Below, piece after piece: positions 1 to 8,965 of a stretch of 64,000 nucleotides of DNA (its first letter is position 1; each line of letters begins with the position of its first letter). The stretch is taken from the NCBI RefSeq assembly GCF_001723605.1, contig NZ_CP017111.1, positions 2,046,001 through 2,110,000 on the forward strand, written 5' to 3'. The translations under genes and the position numbers were made by a program. The DNA is from Sulfurospirillum halorespirans DSM 13726. Its GTDB lineage: Bacteria > Campylobacterota > Campylobacteria > Campylobacterales > Sulfurospirillaceae. Under the pieces are notes generated by a model. It was given only the letters and a program-made list of their open reading frames with translations. It searched no databases and was not told the DNA's origin.

Positions 1-374
1 TCCTCTTCAAGATCGTACAACATCACCGCCGCAAGGTCGATCACATTGCCAGCTACTGCTGTTTTGGTCGCTTCAAAAAGCGTGTTAGCACTCGCATTTA
101 TTTTGGCTTCGCACAAAGGAAGAAAGGCTTTGGCTTTTTCGGAAGAGGCTTTTTTGAAATCCGCGTACAAATCATCGACGTTTAAAAGTTCTGCCATCGC
201 TTCGTACAAAGGAGCAGCATTCATGGGAGGATTTTGATTCATATCGAAGTTTTTGATCTGCTGATGGGCAATGGCATCAATCAAAAGCGCTTGTTCATCG
301 TTTACATGTAAAAGTTCACACACGCGTTTGGTCTGGTCATAAATACAGGTTAAACAGCGCTCTTGAATTTTCAT
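1..374 (-). CDS. DUF89 / ARMT1-like damage-control phosphatase family protein, N-terminal part
   Basis: Partial gene: it starts at the ATG complementary to 372-374 and runs off the left edge, so about 124 N-terminal residues are visible. It opens with MKIQERCLTC, a Cys-x2-Cys pair near the N-terminus, followed by a helical region with an NPPM segment. This is typical of prokaryotic DUF89 proteins, metal-dependent phosphatases thought to clear damaged phosphometabolites. The catalytic domain lies outside the window, so the family call rests on the N-terminus only. One copy of the iterated palindrome (302-311) is read here as Leu-His-Val. The gene follows rplS in the same direction, but a terminator-like hairpin separates them. 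Confidence 0.6.
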   Translation of the reverse strand, partial: MKIQERCLTCIYDQTKRVCELLHVNDEQALLIDAIAHQQIKNFDMNQNPPMNAAPLYEAMAELLNVDDLYADFKKASSEKAKAFLPLCEAKINASANTLFEATKTAVAGNVIDLAAVMLYDLEE

Positions 375-407
375 GTGATTCTTTTAGAAAGATTTGAGGA
401 AGGGGAA

Positions 408-443
408 AGAAGGAAAGGCAGTATCACCATTCGTGTTACTGCC
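408..443 (-). terminator. Probable rho-independent terminator after rplS
   Basis: On the minus strand GGCAGTA (443-437) pairs with TACTGCC (423-417), and an inner CAC/GTG pair extends the stem. A T-rich tract (TTTCCTTCTTT) follows. It sits 10 bases after the rplS stop codon and would end the ffh-rpsP-khpA-rimM-trmD-rplS transcript. Confidence 0.6.
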
Positions 444-452
444 CAAAAAGTA

Positions 453-809
453 TTATTTTCTAAGTTCTCTAATTTTTGCAGCTTTACCACGTCTATCTCT
501 AAGATAGAAGAGTTTCGCACGACGTACAACACCACGTCTAAGAACAACGATCTCATCAATACTATCAGAGTAGATTGGGAAGATTCTCTCTACACCAACA
601 CTGTTTGCACCGATTTTTCTTACCATGAAAGTCTCGCCCGTACCCGTACCACGTCTTGCAATACAAATACCTTCAAAATTTTGAACACGTTGTTTATCGC
701 CTTCAATAATTTTTACGGCAACTCTAAGTGTGTCACCTGCTCTAAAAGCTGGAACATTTTTCTCAGCAATTTGTCCTGCTTCAAAAGCTTCAATAAATTT
801 ATTTCTCAT
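453..809 (-). CDS. rplS: 50S ribosomal protein L19
   Basis: 118 residues, the usual length for bL19, which lies at the 30S/50S interface. It begins [10 protein letters not shown] and carries the conserved stretch around [10 protein letters not shown], then [10 protein letters not shown] and FPIYSDSID, and ends in a basic tail ([16 protein letters not shown]). The start has an AAGGAT ribosome-binding site. It is the last gene of a classic ribosome-maturation operon (ffh, rpsP, khpA, rimM, trmD, rplS), the order I recall for C. jejuni Cj0709-Cj0714. Confidence 0.97.
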   Translation of the reverse strand: MRNKFIEAFEAGQIAEKNVPAFRAGDTLRVAVKIIEGDKQRVQNFEGICIARRGTGTGETFMVRKIGANSVGVERIFPIYSDSIDEIVVLRRGVVRRAKLFYLRDRRGKAAKIRELRK

Positions 810-834
810 TAATTATCCTTTTTGTTCATTCATT

Positions 835-1527
835 CTAATGCTTCGCGCTAAAGCGAGAAAACAGATCGGGTCTGAAATATTTTGTCTTAGATTCAGACAT
901 TTTATTTTTTAAGCTTGTGATTTTAGCGTGGTTTCCCTTTAAAAACTCTGAGGGCACGGATTTACTTTCATAAATCGGCGGCTTTGAGAAACACGGCGCC
1001 TCTAAAAGTGGGCTCTCAAAACTCTCCATACTCAAAGAGTCCTCGTTTCCAAGAACACCTTTAATATTGCGACTAATCGCATCACTCATCACAAGACTCG
1101 GAAGTTCTCCTCCCGTTAAAACATAATCGCCTATGCAAAAAAGCTCATCGGCAAATGTTTCGATGACGCGCTCATCAATTCCCTCATAACGACCACTCAC
1201 AAAAACCAAATGTTTTTTCTTTGCGAGTCGTTTAGCATCATTTTGTGTAAAGAGTTTTCCAGAAGGTGTCGGGAAAATAATATACGCTTCAGGGGATGAG
1301 TGTTTGATGGAACGTAAAAGATCAAACAGCGGTTGAGGAAAAAGCACAAGACCTGCTCCACCACTGGCTTGATAGTCATCAACTTTACCATGTTTGTTCA
1401 GCGTATAATCGCGTGGATTAAAAAACTCAACACTCAAAAGCTCTTTGGCAATGGCACGTTTTAAAATGGAGTCTTCAAAATACGAAGCGATCAACCCTTC
1501 AAAGAGTGTCACATAGGAAAATCGCAT
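835..1527 (-). CDS. trmD: tRNA (guanine37-N1)-methyltransferase TrmD
   Basis: 230 residues, a typical TrmD length. SPOUT-family enzyme that transfers methyl from S-adenosylmethionine to N1 of G37 in tRNAs reading CUN, CCN and CGG, preventing +1 frameshifts. Visible family motifs are [10 protein letters not shown] at the N-terminus, [16 protein letters not shown], the trefoil-knot SAM-binding segments [12 protein letters not shown] and [12 protein letters not shown], and [16 protein letters not shown]. Its start overlaps the rimM stop by one base, so the two are translationally coupled. Confidence 0.97.
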   Translation of the reverse strand: MRFSYVTLFEGLIASYFEDSILKRAIAKELLSVEFFNPRDYTLNKHGKVDDYQASGGAGLVLFPQPLFDLLRSIKHSSPEAYIIFPTPSGKLFTQNDAKRLAKKKHLVFVSGRYEGIDERVIETFADELFCIGDYVLTGGELPSLVMSDAISRNIKGVLGNEDSLSMESFESPLLEAPCFSKPPIYESKSVPSEFLKGNHAKITSLKNKMSESKTKYFRPDLFSRFSAKH

Positions 1528-2069
1528 TAAGAGTTCTCCAAAATTCCTAAACCATCTTTGCTTAGAACCTCTTTTTTCGCCTTGTCAAACGTTAGAATAT
1601 AACGCTCAATATAGGGCAAATAAAAGGTCTTAGAAAGCCCTTTTTTCACCAATGCCTCATCGGTTTTGATGACCAAATAATCAGTCGCTGCAATGCGCTC
1701 AATCTGATCCACTGTACCCAAAAGCGTTCCATCATCATCATCAATCACGTTTGCATCAATCAGGTCAAACCAAAAGAATTCACCCTCTTGAAGCGCACAC
1801 TCACTGATGGAATTTTCCTGTGTTGTCAGCAAAAAAGTATTGACCAATTTAGCGGCCGCTTCTCTGCTTTGATACCCAACAAACGAGATAAGACCACGCG
1901 CTTGATGAAACGAAAAGACTTCAAGTGTCTCACCTTTTTGTGTGGTAAACGTTTTGCCTTTTTTAAACTGTTCGGGAAAGTCACATTGGAGATGAAGTTT
2001 AAGCTCACCTTTCAGACCCACGAGTCGCCCGATTTGAGCGACTTCAATGAGGGAAGATGGGTTATTCAT
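1527..2069 (-). CDS. rimM: Ribosome maturation factor RimM
   Basis: 180 residues. RimM binds S19 and helps assemble the 30S head domain. The N-terminal beta-barrel part shows [16 protein letters not shown], the family hallmark, and the C-terminal PRC-barrel part has [10 protein letters not shown] and [10 protein letters not shown]. It lies between khpA (8-base overlap) and trmD (1-base overlap) in the rpsP operon, as expected. Confidence 0.95.
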   Translation of the reverse strand: MNNPSSLIEVAQIGRLVGLKGELKLHLQCDFPEQFKKGKTFTTQKGETLEVFSFHQARGLISFVGYQSREAAAKLVNTFLLTTQENSISECALQEGEFFWFDLIDANVIDDDDGTLLGTVDQIERIAATDYLVIKTDEALVKKGLSKTFYLPYIERYILTFDKAKKEVLSKDGLGILENS

Positions 2070-2307
2070 CGTTAGCTTTGACAGTCACTCGATACGAGAT
2101 GCCATCTTTAGCTTTACATCCAGAGATAAGCGTCTTGAGTGAATTGATCATTTTGCCATCTTTACCAATCAACTTACCGGTATCAATTTTATCTGCATAG
2201 ATGACAACTTCACAAAATGTTCCATCAACATCGCTTCGCTCAACGCGGACACCTGCTGGATTGTCTACCAAAAGCTTGGCAAACTCTTCGAGAAATTTGT
2301 CAACCAT
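2062..2307 (-). CDS. khpA: KH-domain RNA-binding protein KhpA (YlqC type)
   Basis: 81 residues forming one type II KH domain with the RNA-binding GxxG loop in LIGKDGKMI. KhpA proteins bind RNA, often with KhpB, and affect cell division and small-RNA biology in Gram-positives; the role in Campylobacterota is less clear. It starts 2 bases after the rpsP stop and overlaps rimM, a conserved arrangement in many bacteria. Confidence 0.9.
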   Translation of the reverse strand: MVDKFLEEFAKLLVDNPAGVRVERSDVDGTFCEVVIYADKIDTGKLIGKDGKMINSLKTLISGCKAKDGISYRVTVKANDE

Positions 2308-2309
2308 GT

Positions 2310-2540
2310 TTATTTACCCGTGATTTTAGCAACCCTGTCACTAAGCTTTGCGCCAACACTTTTCCAGTATGAAAGTCTCTCCGCATCAAATTTGATGACT
2401 TGTGGCTCTGTTAATGGGTTGTAGTAACCAATCGTCTCGATTGATCCACCATCACGTTTTTTTCTACTGTCTGTTACGACGATTCTGTAAAATGGAGTTT
2501 TATTTCTACCCATTCGTGTTAATCTTACAACTGTTGCCAT
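2310..2540 (-). CDS. rpsP: 30S ribosomal protein S16
   Basis: 76 residues. It begins [22 protein letters not shown], diagnostic of bS16, followed by [12 protein letters not shown] and IGYYNPL. S16 binds 16S rRNA early in 30S assembly. The start has a strong AAGGAG site 9 bases upstream. The 85-base gap to ffh upstream holds a 34-bp perfect palindrome. Confidence 0.97.
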   Translation of the reverse strand: MATVVRLTRMGRNKTPFYRIVVTDSRKKRDGGSIETIGYYNPLTEPQVIKFDAERLSYWKSVGAKLSDRVAKITGK

Positions 2541-2580
2541 TTTTATGGTCTCCTTGAATTTGTTGATAGTTTTTTACAAC

Positions 2581-2614
2581 TTAGCTTTACATGTAAGCTT
2601 ACATGTAAAGCTAA
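2581..2614. repeat. 34-bp perfect palindrome made of two TTACATGTAA units
   Basis: TTAGCTTTACATGTAAG (2581-2597) is followed directly by its exact reverse complement (2598-2614). It contains two copies of the iterated 10-mer, at 2587-2596 and 2599-2608. It lies between the ffh stop and the rpsP start. No run of T follows on either strand, so it is not a standard terminator. As RNA it could form a long stem. Confidence 0.9.
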
Positions 2615-2625
2615 ACCGTCACACC

Positions 2626-3966
2626 TTAACGAAGATGTGCGTGTTTGCTTTGTGAGAGCATATTTTGAAGATCTTGCATTCCCTTTTTACCTGAGAACTT
2701 TTTCGCCATCTTCGCAGCATTTCCAAACTGCTTTAAGAAACGATTGACTTCCACTTGCGAAAGACCTGAGCCTTCTGCAATACGTCTTTTTCGACTGTTA
2801 TTGAGTAATTCTGGATCTTCACGCTCTTTTTTCGTCATCGAACCAATCATCGCTTTAATGCGTTTCATCTCAACCGAGTTTTCCATATCGACATCTTGAA
2901 GCTTGCCTGCCATTTGCGAAAGTCCTGGAATCATCCCAATGAGTGATTTCATACTTCCAAGCTTTTTCATCTGCTCCATCTGGTCTAAAAAGTCATTAAA
3001 GTTAAACTGTCCTTTTTTGATTTTTTGGGTCATTGCTTTGGCTTGTTTTTCGTTAATGATGCCACTGGTCTTTTCAGCCAAGGTTTCAAGATCGCCCTCA
3101 CCCATCAAACGACTGACAATTCGATCAGGTATAAAATGCTCTAAATCTGCAACTTTTTCGCCCACACCGATAAATCGAAGAGGAACATTGGTCTGCTCCG
3201 CAATACCAAGAGCAACACCACCCTTACCATCGCCATCAAATTTACTTAAAATGACCCCACTGAGTCTGATTTTTTCATGAAACGTCACCGCACTTTTAAC
3301 GGCATCTTGACCCGTCATAGAATCTGCTACGTAAAAGATCTCATCAGGAGTGAGCTCTTTTTTAATGGCTTCAAGTTGATCCATCAGCTCTGCATCAATG
3401 GCTAAACGACCTGCTGTATCGACTAAAACAACATCGTACAAGCCTTCTTTGGCTTTTTTCATCGCATTTTTAGCGATACTCACAGGATTTGCAGTCGCAT
3501 CCTCAAAGTAAAGATCGATCTCATTGGCAGAACAGAGTTGGCGCAATTGCTCAACCGCCGCTAAACGTTGAAGATCGCACGCAACGACTAAGACTTTTTT
3601 TTGTTTGAGTTTAAGATAATTGGCTAATTTTACGGTTGTGGTTGTTTTACCACTTCCTTGCAAACCGACCATCAACACGGTGGTTGGAGGCTTGGAAGCA
3701 AAAACAAACCCTTGATGTCCTGGAACGGTTAAAATTGTGGTTAAATTTGTTTTTAATGAGCGTAAAAAATTGACTTGACCAATTCCTTTTGCTTTCGTCT
3801 CCAACTCAACTTGACGCAGTAAATCACGTACAATTTTATGGTGAACATCGGCTTTGAGAAGCGCTTTTTTAAGGTTCTCTAGAGCACTTTTTAACGACTT
3901 TTCATCATCACTGAAACGTATTTTATTGATCGCTGATCGAAACGAATCGGTTAAAACTTCAAGCAC
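2626..3966 (-). CDS. ffh: Signal recognition particle GTPase Ffh
   Basis: 446 residues. Ffh binds signal sequences of nascent membrane proteins and, with 4.5S RNA and FtsY, directs ribosomes to the translocon. Domains in order: N domain (1-90), G domain with P-loop GLQGSGKTTT near 105, DTAGR near 185 and SKFDGDGKGG, then the methionine-rich M domain (about 320-430, including MEQMKKLGSMKSLIGMIPG) that holds the signal peptide and SRP RNA. It heads the rpsP-rplS group; a 34-bp palindrome separates it from rpsP. Confidence 0.97.
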   Translation of the reverse strand: MLEVLTDSFRSAINKIRFSDDEKSLKSALENLKKALLKADVHHKIVRDLLRQVELETKAKGIGQVNFLRSLKTNLTTILTVPGHQGFVFASKPPTTVLMVGLQGSGKTTTTVKLANYLKLKQKKVLVVACDLQRLAAVEQLRQLCSANEIDLYFEDATANPVSIAKNAMKKAKEGLYDVVLVDTAGRLAIDAELMDQLEAIKKELTPDEIFYVADSMTGQDAVKSAVTFHEKIRLSGVILSKFDGDGKGGVALGIAEQTNVPLRFIGVGEKVADLEHFIPDRIVSRLMGEGDLETLAEKTSGIINEKQAKAMTQKIKKGQFNFNDFLDQMEQMKKLGSMKSLIGMIPGLSQMAGKLQDVDMENSVEMKRIKAMIGSMTKKEREDPELLNNSRKRRIAEGSGLSQVEVNRFLKQFGNAAKMAKKFSGKKGMQDLQNMLSQSKHAHLR

Positions 3967-4241
3967 AAACTTATCCTTTAAAATCTATATAAAACGCTTT
4001 ACACGTCTTTAAAGCAAAGCTTCAAAAACTACGTTAACACTGGGTAATCTTTGGCAGAATGCCCGCGCACCTTTGGTGCTCACGCTATCACATCTACCTG
4101 CTTTTTTGCAAAGGAATGCAATTTTACAAAACAAATACTTTAAACTAAATTAAACCTTAAAACATAGTGACCTATTTAGAACTTCAGAATGCCACTTGAA
4201 GCCCATTTTCAGGGCTCATCAAAGGCTTAACTCTTTTTTTC
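3967..4241. other. Intergenic region upstream of ffh
   Basis: 275 bases with no convincing ORF. It should hold the ffh promoter and the end of the upstream pseudouridine synthase transcript. A small hairpin GCACC-TTT-GGTGC lies near 4069-4081, and AGCCC/GGGCT arms near 4200-4217 could form a weak hairpin without a T tract. The conserved 4.5S RNA core was not found here. Confidence 0.4.
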
Positions 4242-4970
4242 TCAAACGCTAAATTTAATAAAATCTTCAGGTTCTTTTGTCTGAAAAATATAGCCCAACA
4301 ACATAATTTTTGAAGCATGCAACATCAAACGTTTATGAGGACGTCCACCGTATTCAGTGTCACCCAAGATAGAAGCGCCGATGCTTTTTAAATGCACCCT
4401 GATTTGATGCGTTCGGCCTGTTTCGATGCGCACTTTGATTTTGGAGCGTTTGCCCTCATACATCAAAGGTTCAACATGGCTGATCGCCTCTTTGCCTTCA
4501 CTGCTGATCTTGCTGTAAGCGGTATTGCCTTTTTTGATCGTCATAATAGGCGCATTGATCTCCATGGCTTCCACGATTTTTGCTTCCACAATGGCTAAGT
4601 ACTCTTTTTGCACTTCACGCTTTTTAAACGCGATGACCGCTTTTTGGCGAAACTCATCGTCTTTGGTTAAGAGTAAAACCCCACTGGTTTCGCGATCAAG
4701 TCGGTGCAGAAGAGGCAATTTTTTGATCTCTGCAACCTCTTCTGAGGTCATGAAAGCTGGCTTATCCACTGCCATGATGAATTCATCTTCAAAAATGACT
4801 TTGATCGGTGCAATTTTTTCAACTTTAAATTTCGTACTCGAACTGAGCTCTCCACGTGCGACACTGACTTTTTTACCCGCAGCGTACACAACGCCACGAT
4901 CGATCAAATCTTTTGCCGCACGGTTTGAGATGCCTTCTTGCAAGGCTAATAATTTATAGGCTTTTTCCAT
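4242..4970 (-). CDS. RluA-family RNA pseudouridine synthase
   Basis: 242 residues. The N-terminal 50 residues look like an S4-type RNA-binding domain (LQEGISNRAAKDLIDRGVVY). The catalytic domain has the family motif HRLDRETSGVLLLTKDD, whose Asp is the catalytic residue, and later GRTHQIRVHL. It isomerises uridine to pseudouridine in rRNA or tRNA; the target site cannot be read from sequence. It ends a run starting at cheZ/U32 that matches C. jejuni Cj0700-Cj0708 order, and follows waaA with a 1-base gap. Confidence 0.88.
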   Translation of the reverse strand: MEKAYKLLALQEGISNRAAKDLIDRGVVYAAGKKVSVARGELSSSTKFKVEKIAPIKVIFEDEFIMAVDKPAFMTSEEVAEIKKLPLLHRLDRETSGVLLLTKDDEFRQKAVIAFKKREVQKEYLAIVEAKIVEAMEINAPIMTIKKGNTAYSKISSEGKEAISHVEPLMYEGKRSKIKVRIETGRTHQIRVHLKSIGASILGDTEYGGRPHKRLMLHASKIMLLGYIFQTKEPEDFIKFSV

Positions 4971-4971
4971 T

Positions 4972-6123
4972 TTAACTTCCTAATATTTGCTCAAGGAGTG
5001 GCGCAATGTCACTACGATGAGAGATAGCACTCTTGGGGTAATTCTCGATACTATCAAAAATGTTTTTTAGATCTTCAATGTTACATGTAATGCTATTTTC
5101 AACCGCTTCAAAAAGCACTTTCTGATTAAAAATAGACGCGCCACTAATGAGTTTGACTCCAAAAAAAGCAGGTTCTAGCGGATTATGTCCACCCACACCT
5201 TCCACAAAGGAACCTCCTAAAATCACAATATCTGCAATCGCATAGAGATTAATGAGTTCACCCATTGTATCGCACAAAATAACATCGGCATCCAACGTAG
5301 GCTGCTTCGATAAACACGCATAACGTTTGCCCTTATTTTGAGCATATTCGCTTAAAAACAGACCTACCTTTGAAAATCGTTCAGGATGCCTAGGAACGAC
5401 AATGAGCTGATCGTTTGGCAAGAGGTTCACATGCGATAAGATCAAAGCCTCTTCACCCTCATGCGTACTTGCCACAACCACAATGCGTTTACCCTCAGCT
5501 TTAGCATACGCATGACTCAGGGTGTACGTACCAAACATTTTGATATTTCCACTGACTTGAACCGACTTCGCACCCAAATGCTGAAGCCTTTGCGCATCTT
5601 GCTCACTTTGTGCCAAGACAAGATCGATATGGCTCAAAATCCAACGATAGACCCAAGCAAAACGCTGATACGAAGCATACGAGTGATCGGATATTCTAGC
5701 GTTCAGTAAAACGGTTCGCATCCCTTTGGCTTTGGCGACGATAAACAACAAAGGCCAAAGCTCTGCCTCCATCACGACCAATACCTTTTGCTTGCGTATC
5801 CAAAACGGTAAAAAAATCTCAAAAGGCAGATAGCGAACCTCCGCCTTTGCATGTTTACACGCTTCATGAAACCCTGTTTGGGTGATCACGCTCAGGCGAA
5901 TGGAAGATGGATCAATTTTCTCTATCAAAGGGCTAAGGGAGCGAACTTCACCAAAAGAGCACGCATGAAACCAAATGCCATCTTCTGAAAAAGAAGGATT
6001 GTTTTTCAAGAAAAAGCGTGCGGGAATCGAATCTTTGTATTTAGGCTTAAAGCGAAGGTACAGTAAATACGGCAACGCTAAGAGATAAAGAAGCGTTGCC
6101 AAAACGTAGTACAGAAAGTTCAA
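4972..6123 (-). CDS. waaA: 3-deoxy-D-manno-octulosonic acid (Kdo) transferase WaaA
   Basis: 383 residues. Inner-membrane glycosyltransferase that adds Kdo from CMP-Kdo to the lipid A precursor. An N-terminal membrane anchor (residues 3-25) precedes a GT30 domain with GIWFHACSFGEVRSLSPLI, TQTGFHEA, LWPLLFIVAKAKG, ARISDHSYASY and the C-terminal LGGSFVEGVGGHNPLEPA, all hallmarks of KdtA/WaaA. An iterated palindrome at 5081-5090 is read as Ile-Thr-Cys-Asn. It starts 3 bases after the Zn-ribbon gene. Confidence 0.95.
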   Translation of the reverse strand: MNFLYYVLATLLYLLALPYLLYLRFKPKYKDSIPARFFLKNNPSFSEDGIWFHACSFGEVRSLSPLIEKIDPSSIRLSVITQTGFHEACKHAKAEVRYLPFEIFLPFWIRKQKVLVVMEAELWPLLFIVAKAKGMRTVLLNARISDHSYASYQRFAWVYRWILSHIDLVLAQSEQDAQRLQHLGAKSVQVSGNIKMFGTYTLSHAYAKAEGKRIVVVASTHEGEEALILSHVNLLPNDQLIVVPRHPERFSKVGLFLSEYAQNKGKRYACLSKQPTLDADVILCDTMGELINLYAIADIVILGGSFVEGVGGHNPLEPAFFGVKLISGASIFNQKVLFEAVENSITCNIEDLKNIFDSIENYPKSAISHRSDIAPLLEQILGS

Positions 6124-6126
6124 AGC

Positions 6127-6849
6127 TTACGCCTGTGCTTCCTCTGCGATCTCTTTGTATAAAATACGACCACAATGTGGGCATGTCACGATGTCATCTT
6201 GTTTTAAAACACTGGCATACGTTTTGTCATTCATACGCATAAAACAACCGTAACATGCCTGTTTTTTCACAGGAACAACGGTTGTATTTTCCGCCCATTT
6301 ACGAATTTTTTGGTAAAACGTTAAGATTTTTTGACTCATCTGCACAACGAGTTCATCTTTGGATTGATACACATTTCTGCGTTCTTCTTCAATCGCTTGG
6401 ATCTGAGAATCAATGGAAGCTTTAATCTCTTCGGCTTCTTTAACCGCCTCTGCGATCTTCTCTTGCAATCCTGAGATATTGGTCTGTTTAAGATCAATAA
6501 TTTTATCTAAACGGTTGATTTCGTCATTGGCAAAATCACACTGCTCTTTTGAAATTTCCTCTTCAAGTTGAAGGGCTTTAATCTCTTTGGCTGTTTTTAC
6601 CAACGCACTTTTTTTGGTAAGATCTTTAAGTTTGGAAGAAAGTTCCGCAAGATGTGCTTCATTTTTTGCTTTTTTAAGTTTAGCGTCTGCAATGTCCGCT
6701 TGAAAAGACTCTGCTTGGAGTTTTAAATCTCTCTCTTTGTCTAAAGAAAGCTTCAACATTTTCTCAACTTTGGCGATACGTGGACCAAAATCGTCGATCT
6801 CTTTGTCTAACTTGGAAAGCTCAATTAACTGCTCTAAATATTTATTCAT
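6127..6849 (-). CDS. Coiled-coil C4 Zn-ribbon protein (HP0958 / FlgZ family)
   Basis: 240 residues. Residues 1-190 are an almost unbroken Lys/Glu-rich coiled coil, and the C-terminus holds a four-Cys zinc ribbon (CYGCF about residue 199, CPHC about residue 222). This matches H. pylori HP0958, which is needed for motility, stabilises RpoN and affects flagellin mRNA. The sigma-54 promoter before flgB in this window fits such a role, though that link is inference. It lies between the Nif3-like gene and waaA, as in C. jejuni. Confidence 0.85.
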   Translation of the reverse strand: MNKYLEQLIELSKLDKEIDDFGPRIAKVEKMLKLSLDKERDLKLQAESFQADIADAKLKKAKNEAHLAELSSKLKDLTKKSALVKTAKEIKALQLEEEISKEQCDFANDEINRLDKIIDLKQTNISGLQEKIAEAVKEAEEIKASIDSQIQAIEEERRNVYQSKDELVVQMSQKILTFYQKIRKWAENTTVVPVKKQACYGCFMRMNDKTYASVLKQDDIVTCPHCGRILYKEIAEEAQA

Positions 6850-6863
6850 ATTGGTTTTGTCCT

Positions 6864-7583
6864 CTATTTATACTCAAACGGATTTTTAGAATTTGACATT
6901 ATAGCCTTTAATGGCAAATTTTTCAAATATTGGGCTAAACACTCTGGGAAATAGCGCTCCGACTCAAAGTGCCCAATGTCAATTAATGAGAGATTATTTT
7001 CTTTTGCTTCCATCGCTTGATGGTACTTAAGATCACCGCTTAAGAAACAATCCGCTTCAATTTTGGAGATTAAATCTCCCCCTGCTCCTGTCGTAATCGC
7101 ACAACGCCCAACCCACTCTTTCGCTCGTACAATTCGTAAATTTTCAATGCCTAAAACATGCTTTACATGTAACGCCAAATCATCCAAACGTTGGTTCACC
7201 TCACAGTAGGCTACAAACTCGTTACTTTCGACGATTTCAAAGCCTAGTTTTGACGCCACAAACGCATTAAGATGCGAAAGATCAAAGTTCGTGTGCATCG
7301 CGATCAAACTAATTTTTTTTTGCACCATAATTTGAATCAGATTGGAAGGATATTTCGCAAAATTGAGCTGTTTTAAACTGCTAAAAATAAGTGGATGATG
7401 CGTTATAATCAGTGAATTTTCAGCTACCTCTTCTAACAGAGCGCTATCGACATCAAGGCTCAGATAAATTTGTTCTACCTCATCCTCACGACTTCCGATG
7501 AGAAGACCGCTGTTATCCCAAGATGCTTGCGTGGCAAAGGGGCTCAGTGTGTCTAAAAAATCGTACAGTGCCCCTACTTTCAT
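6864..7583 (-). CDS. Nif3-like dinuclear metal-centre protein (GTP cyclohydrolase I type 2 family)
   Basis: 239 residues from the ATG at 7583-7581, which overlaps the glyQ stop by one base; the upstream in-frame extension lies inside glyQ and is unlikely to be used. Metal-binding motifs of the family are present: SWDNSGLLIG near 25, ITHHPLIF near 68 and HTNFD near 104, plus FLSGDLKYHQA and DIGHFESE in the C-terminal half. The biochemical role of Nif3/YbgI proteins is unsettled. An iterated palindrome at 7163-7172 encodes Leu-His-Val. Confidence 0.9.
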   Translation of the reverse strand: MKVGALYDFLDTLSPFATQASWDNSGLLIGSREDEVEQIYLSLDVDSALLEEVAENSLIITHHPLIFSSLKQLNFAKYPSNLIQIMVQKKISLIAMHTNFDLSHLNAFVASKLGFEIVESNEFVAYCEVNQRLDDLALHVKHVLGIENLRIVRAKEWVGRCAITTGAGGDLISKIEADCFLSGDLKYHQAMEAKENNLSLIDIGHFESERYFPECLAQYLKNLPLKAIMSNSKNPFEYK

Positions 7584-8440
7584 TAACCGACCACTTCTTT
7601 GTATTTGACAGCACACCCTTTGGCAAGTTCACGAATTTTTAAAATGTAGTTTTGACGTTGTGTCACTGAGATCGCTTTGCGCGCATCAAGCACGTTAAAC
7701 GTATGCGACGCCATCAAACAGTAGTCATACGCAGGCAATGGCAAATTCTCTTCCAAACAGCGTTTGCACTCGACTTGCGCGTTTTCAAATTGATCAAACA
7801 GCATGGAAACATTGGCGATTTCAAAGTTGTATTTGCTAAATTCATATTCGCTCTGTTTATGCACATCGCCATAGGTGGTTACACCAAATTGGTTCTCATT
7901 CCAGACAAGATCAAACACCGACTCTTTTTCTTGCAAATACATCGCCAAACGCTCAACACCATAGGTAATCTCAACAGGAACAGGACTGCAAGGAATACCA
8001 CCTACTTGTTGAAAATAGGTAAATTGTGTCACTTCCATACCATCCAACCACACTTCCCAACCAAGACCCCAAGCACCCAGTGTGGGTGATTCCCAGTTGT
8101 CTTCGACGAAGCGAATATCATGTTTTTTGATGTCAAGTCCTAGCATCTCAAGGCTTTTTAAGTAAAGCTCTTGGATGTTGTCAGGACTTGGCTTAATGAG
8201 CACTTGGAACTGGTAATAACTTCCTAAACGGTTTGGATTTTCACCATAACGGCCATCTGTCGGTCTGCGGCTTGGGGCCACATAAGCTGTTGCCCAAGGT
8301 TTAGAGCTCAAGCTTCTTAAAAACGTTGCGTTATGAAAGGTTCCAGCACCGGCTGGCATATCATAAGGTTGAACAATCGTACAGCCTTGATCTTGCCAAA
8401 AAGATTGGAGGTTTAAAAGCATTTGACTAAAGGTTAACAC
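7583..8440 (-). CDS. glyQ: Glycine-tRNA ligase alpha subunit
   Basis: 285 residues, the usual size of the catalytic alpha chain of the alpha2beta2 bacterial glycyl-tRNA synthetase. Highly conserved segments are [67 protein letters not shown] and [11 protein letters not shown]. The beta subunit gene glyS is not in this window; alpha and beta genes are often unlinked in Campylobacterota. Its stop overlaps the Nif3-like start. Confidence 0.97.
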   Translation of the reverse strand: MLTFSQMLLNLQSFWQDQGCTIVQPYDMPAGAGTFHNATFLRSLSSKPWATAYVAPSRRPTDGRYGENPNRLGSYYQFQVLIKPSPDNIQELYLKSLEMLGLDIKKHDIRFVEDNWESPTLGAWGLGWEVWLDGMEVTQFTYFQQVGGIPCSPVPVEITYGVERLAMYLQEKESVFDLVWNENQFGVTTYGDVHKQSEYEFSKYNFEIANVSMLFDQFENAQVECKRCLEENLPLPAYDYCLMASHTFNVLDARKAISVTQRQNYILKIRELAKGCAVKYKEVVG

Positions 8441-8465
8441 TATCTTTTCCTTTTACATGTAAAGA

Positions 8466-8954
8466 TTATTTTGAGGGTGGCGTATAGCCTTCAACGGCTT
8501 TATTCCACATCATTTTGTATTTTCGTTTGGTAAATTCCAGCTCGTCTTGTAACAATCCAAGCTGTTTGCTCAGTGTCTCGATCACTTTACGGTCTTCATC
8601 ACAAAGCTCTTGCATCGAAAAAAGAGCCTCTTTTAAAAAGCGGTTTTCACCTTTGAGCGCGTCTAGCGTCTCTTCTTTGGCATCCAAAACTTTTTCATGC
8701 AGGCTTAAAATTGCCCCCACAGTTTTTTCCACAAATTCAGAGCTTAGACTCACGGATGAACCTTCATACGTTTCATCTAGCACAATCCCTTTGGTCGCAG
8801 GAATCAGTGCTTGCGCACTACGGCTCACTTCCACAAAGCACTGTCCCTCTTCTTCTTTGCTCGTGAGTTTTCCCTCATCAATCAATGACCTGATGGCAGA
8901 AATATCCAAATTCATCAACCCGCTAAACTCTTCAATTTCCATCCAACTGTTCAT
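8466..8954 (-). CDS. Conserved Campylobacterota protein, probably DUF3972
   Basis: 162 residues. The N-terminal 45 residues look like a small helix-turn-helix-like module (WMEIEEFSGLMNLDISAIRSLIDEGKL), a central Ser-rich segment follows, and residues 75-150 are a long coiled coil. The position between purE and glyQ is the one I recall for C. jejuni Cj0703. The function is unknown; the HTH-plus-coiled-coil layout suggests a small regulator or scaffold, but that is only inference. The DUF number is from memory. Confidence 0.65.
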   Translation of the reverse strand: MNSWMEIEEFSGLMNLDISAIRSLIDEGKLTSKEEEGQCFVEVSRSAQALIPATKGIVLDETYEGSSVSLSSEFVEKTVGAILSLHEKVLDAKEETLDALKGENRFLKEALFSMQELCDEDRKVIETLSKQLGLLQDELEFTKRKYKMMWNKAVEGYTPPSK

Positions 8955-8965
8955 TGTTTTGCCCC

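Noticed and set aside
363-812. Plus-strand ORF of 149 codons
   Set aside because: It is antisense to rplS, which is certain; composition is not protein-like.
3967-4241. Possible 4.5S SRP RNA gene next to ffh
   Set aside because: The conserved core around GGTCAGGTCCGGAAGG is absent on both strands.
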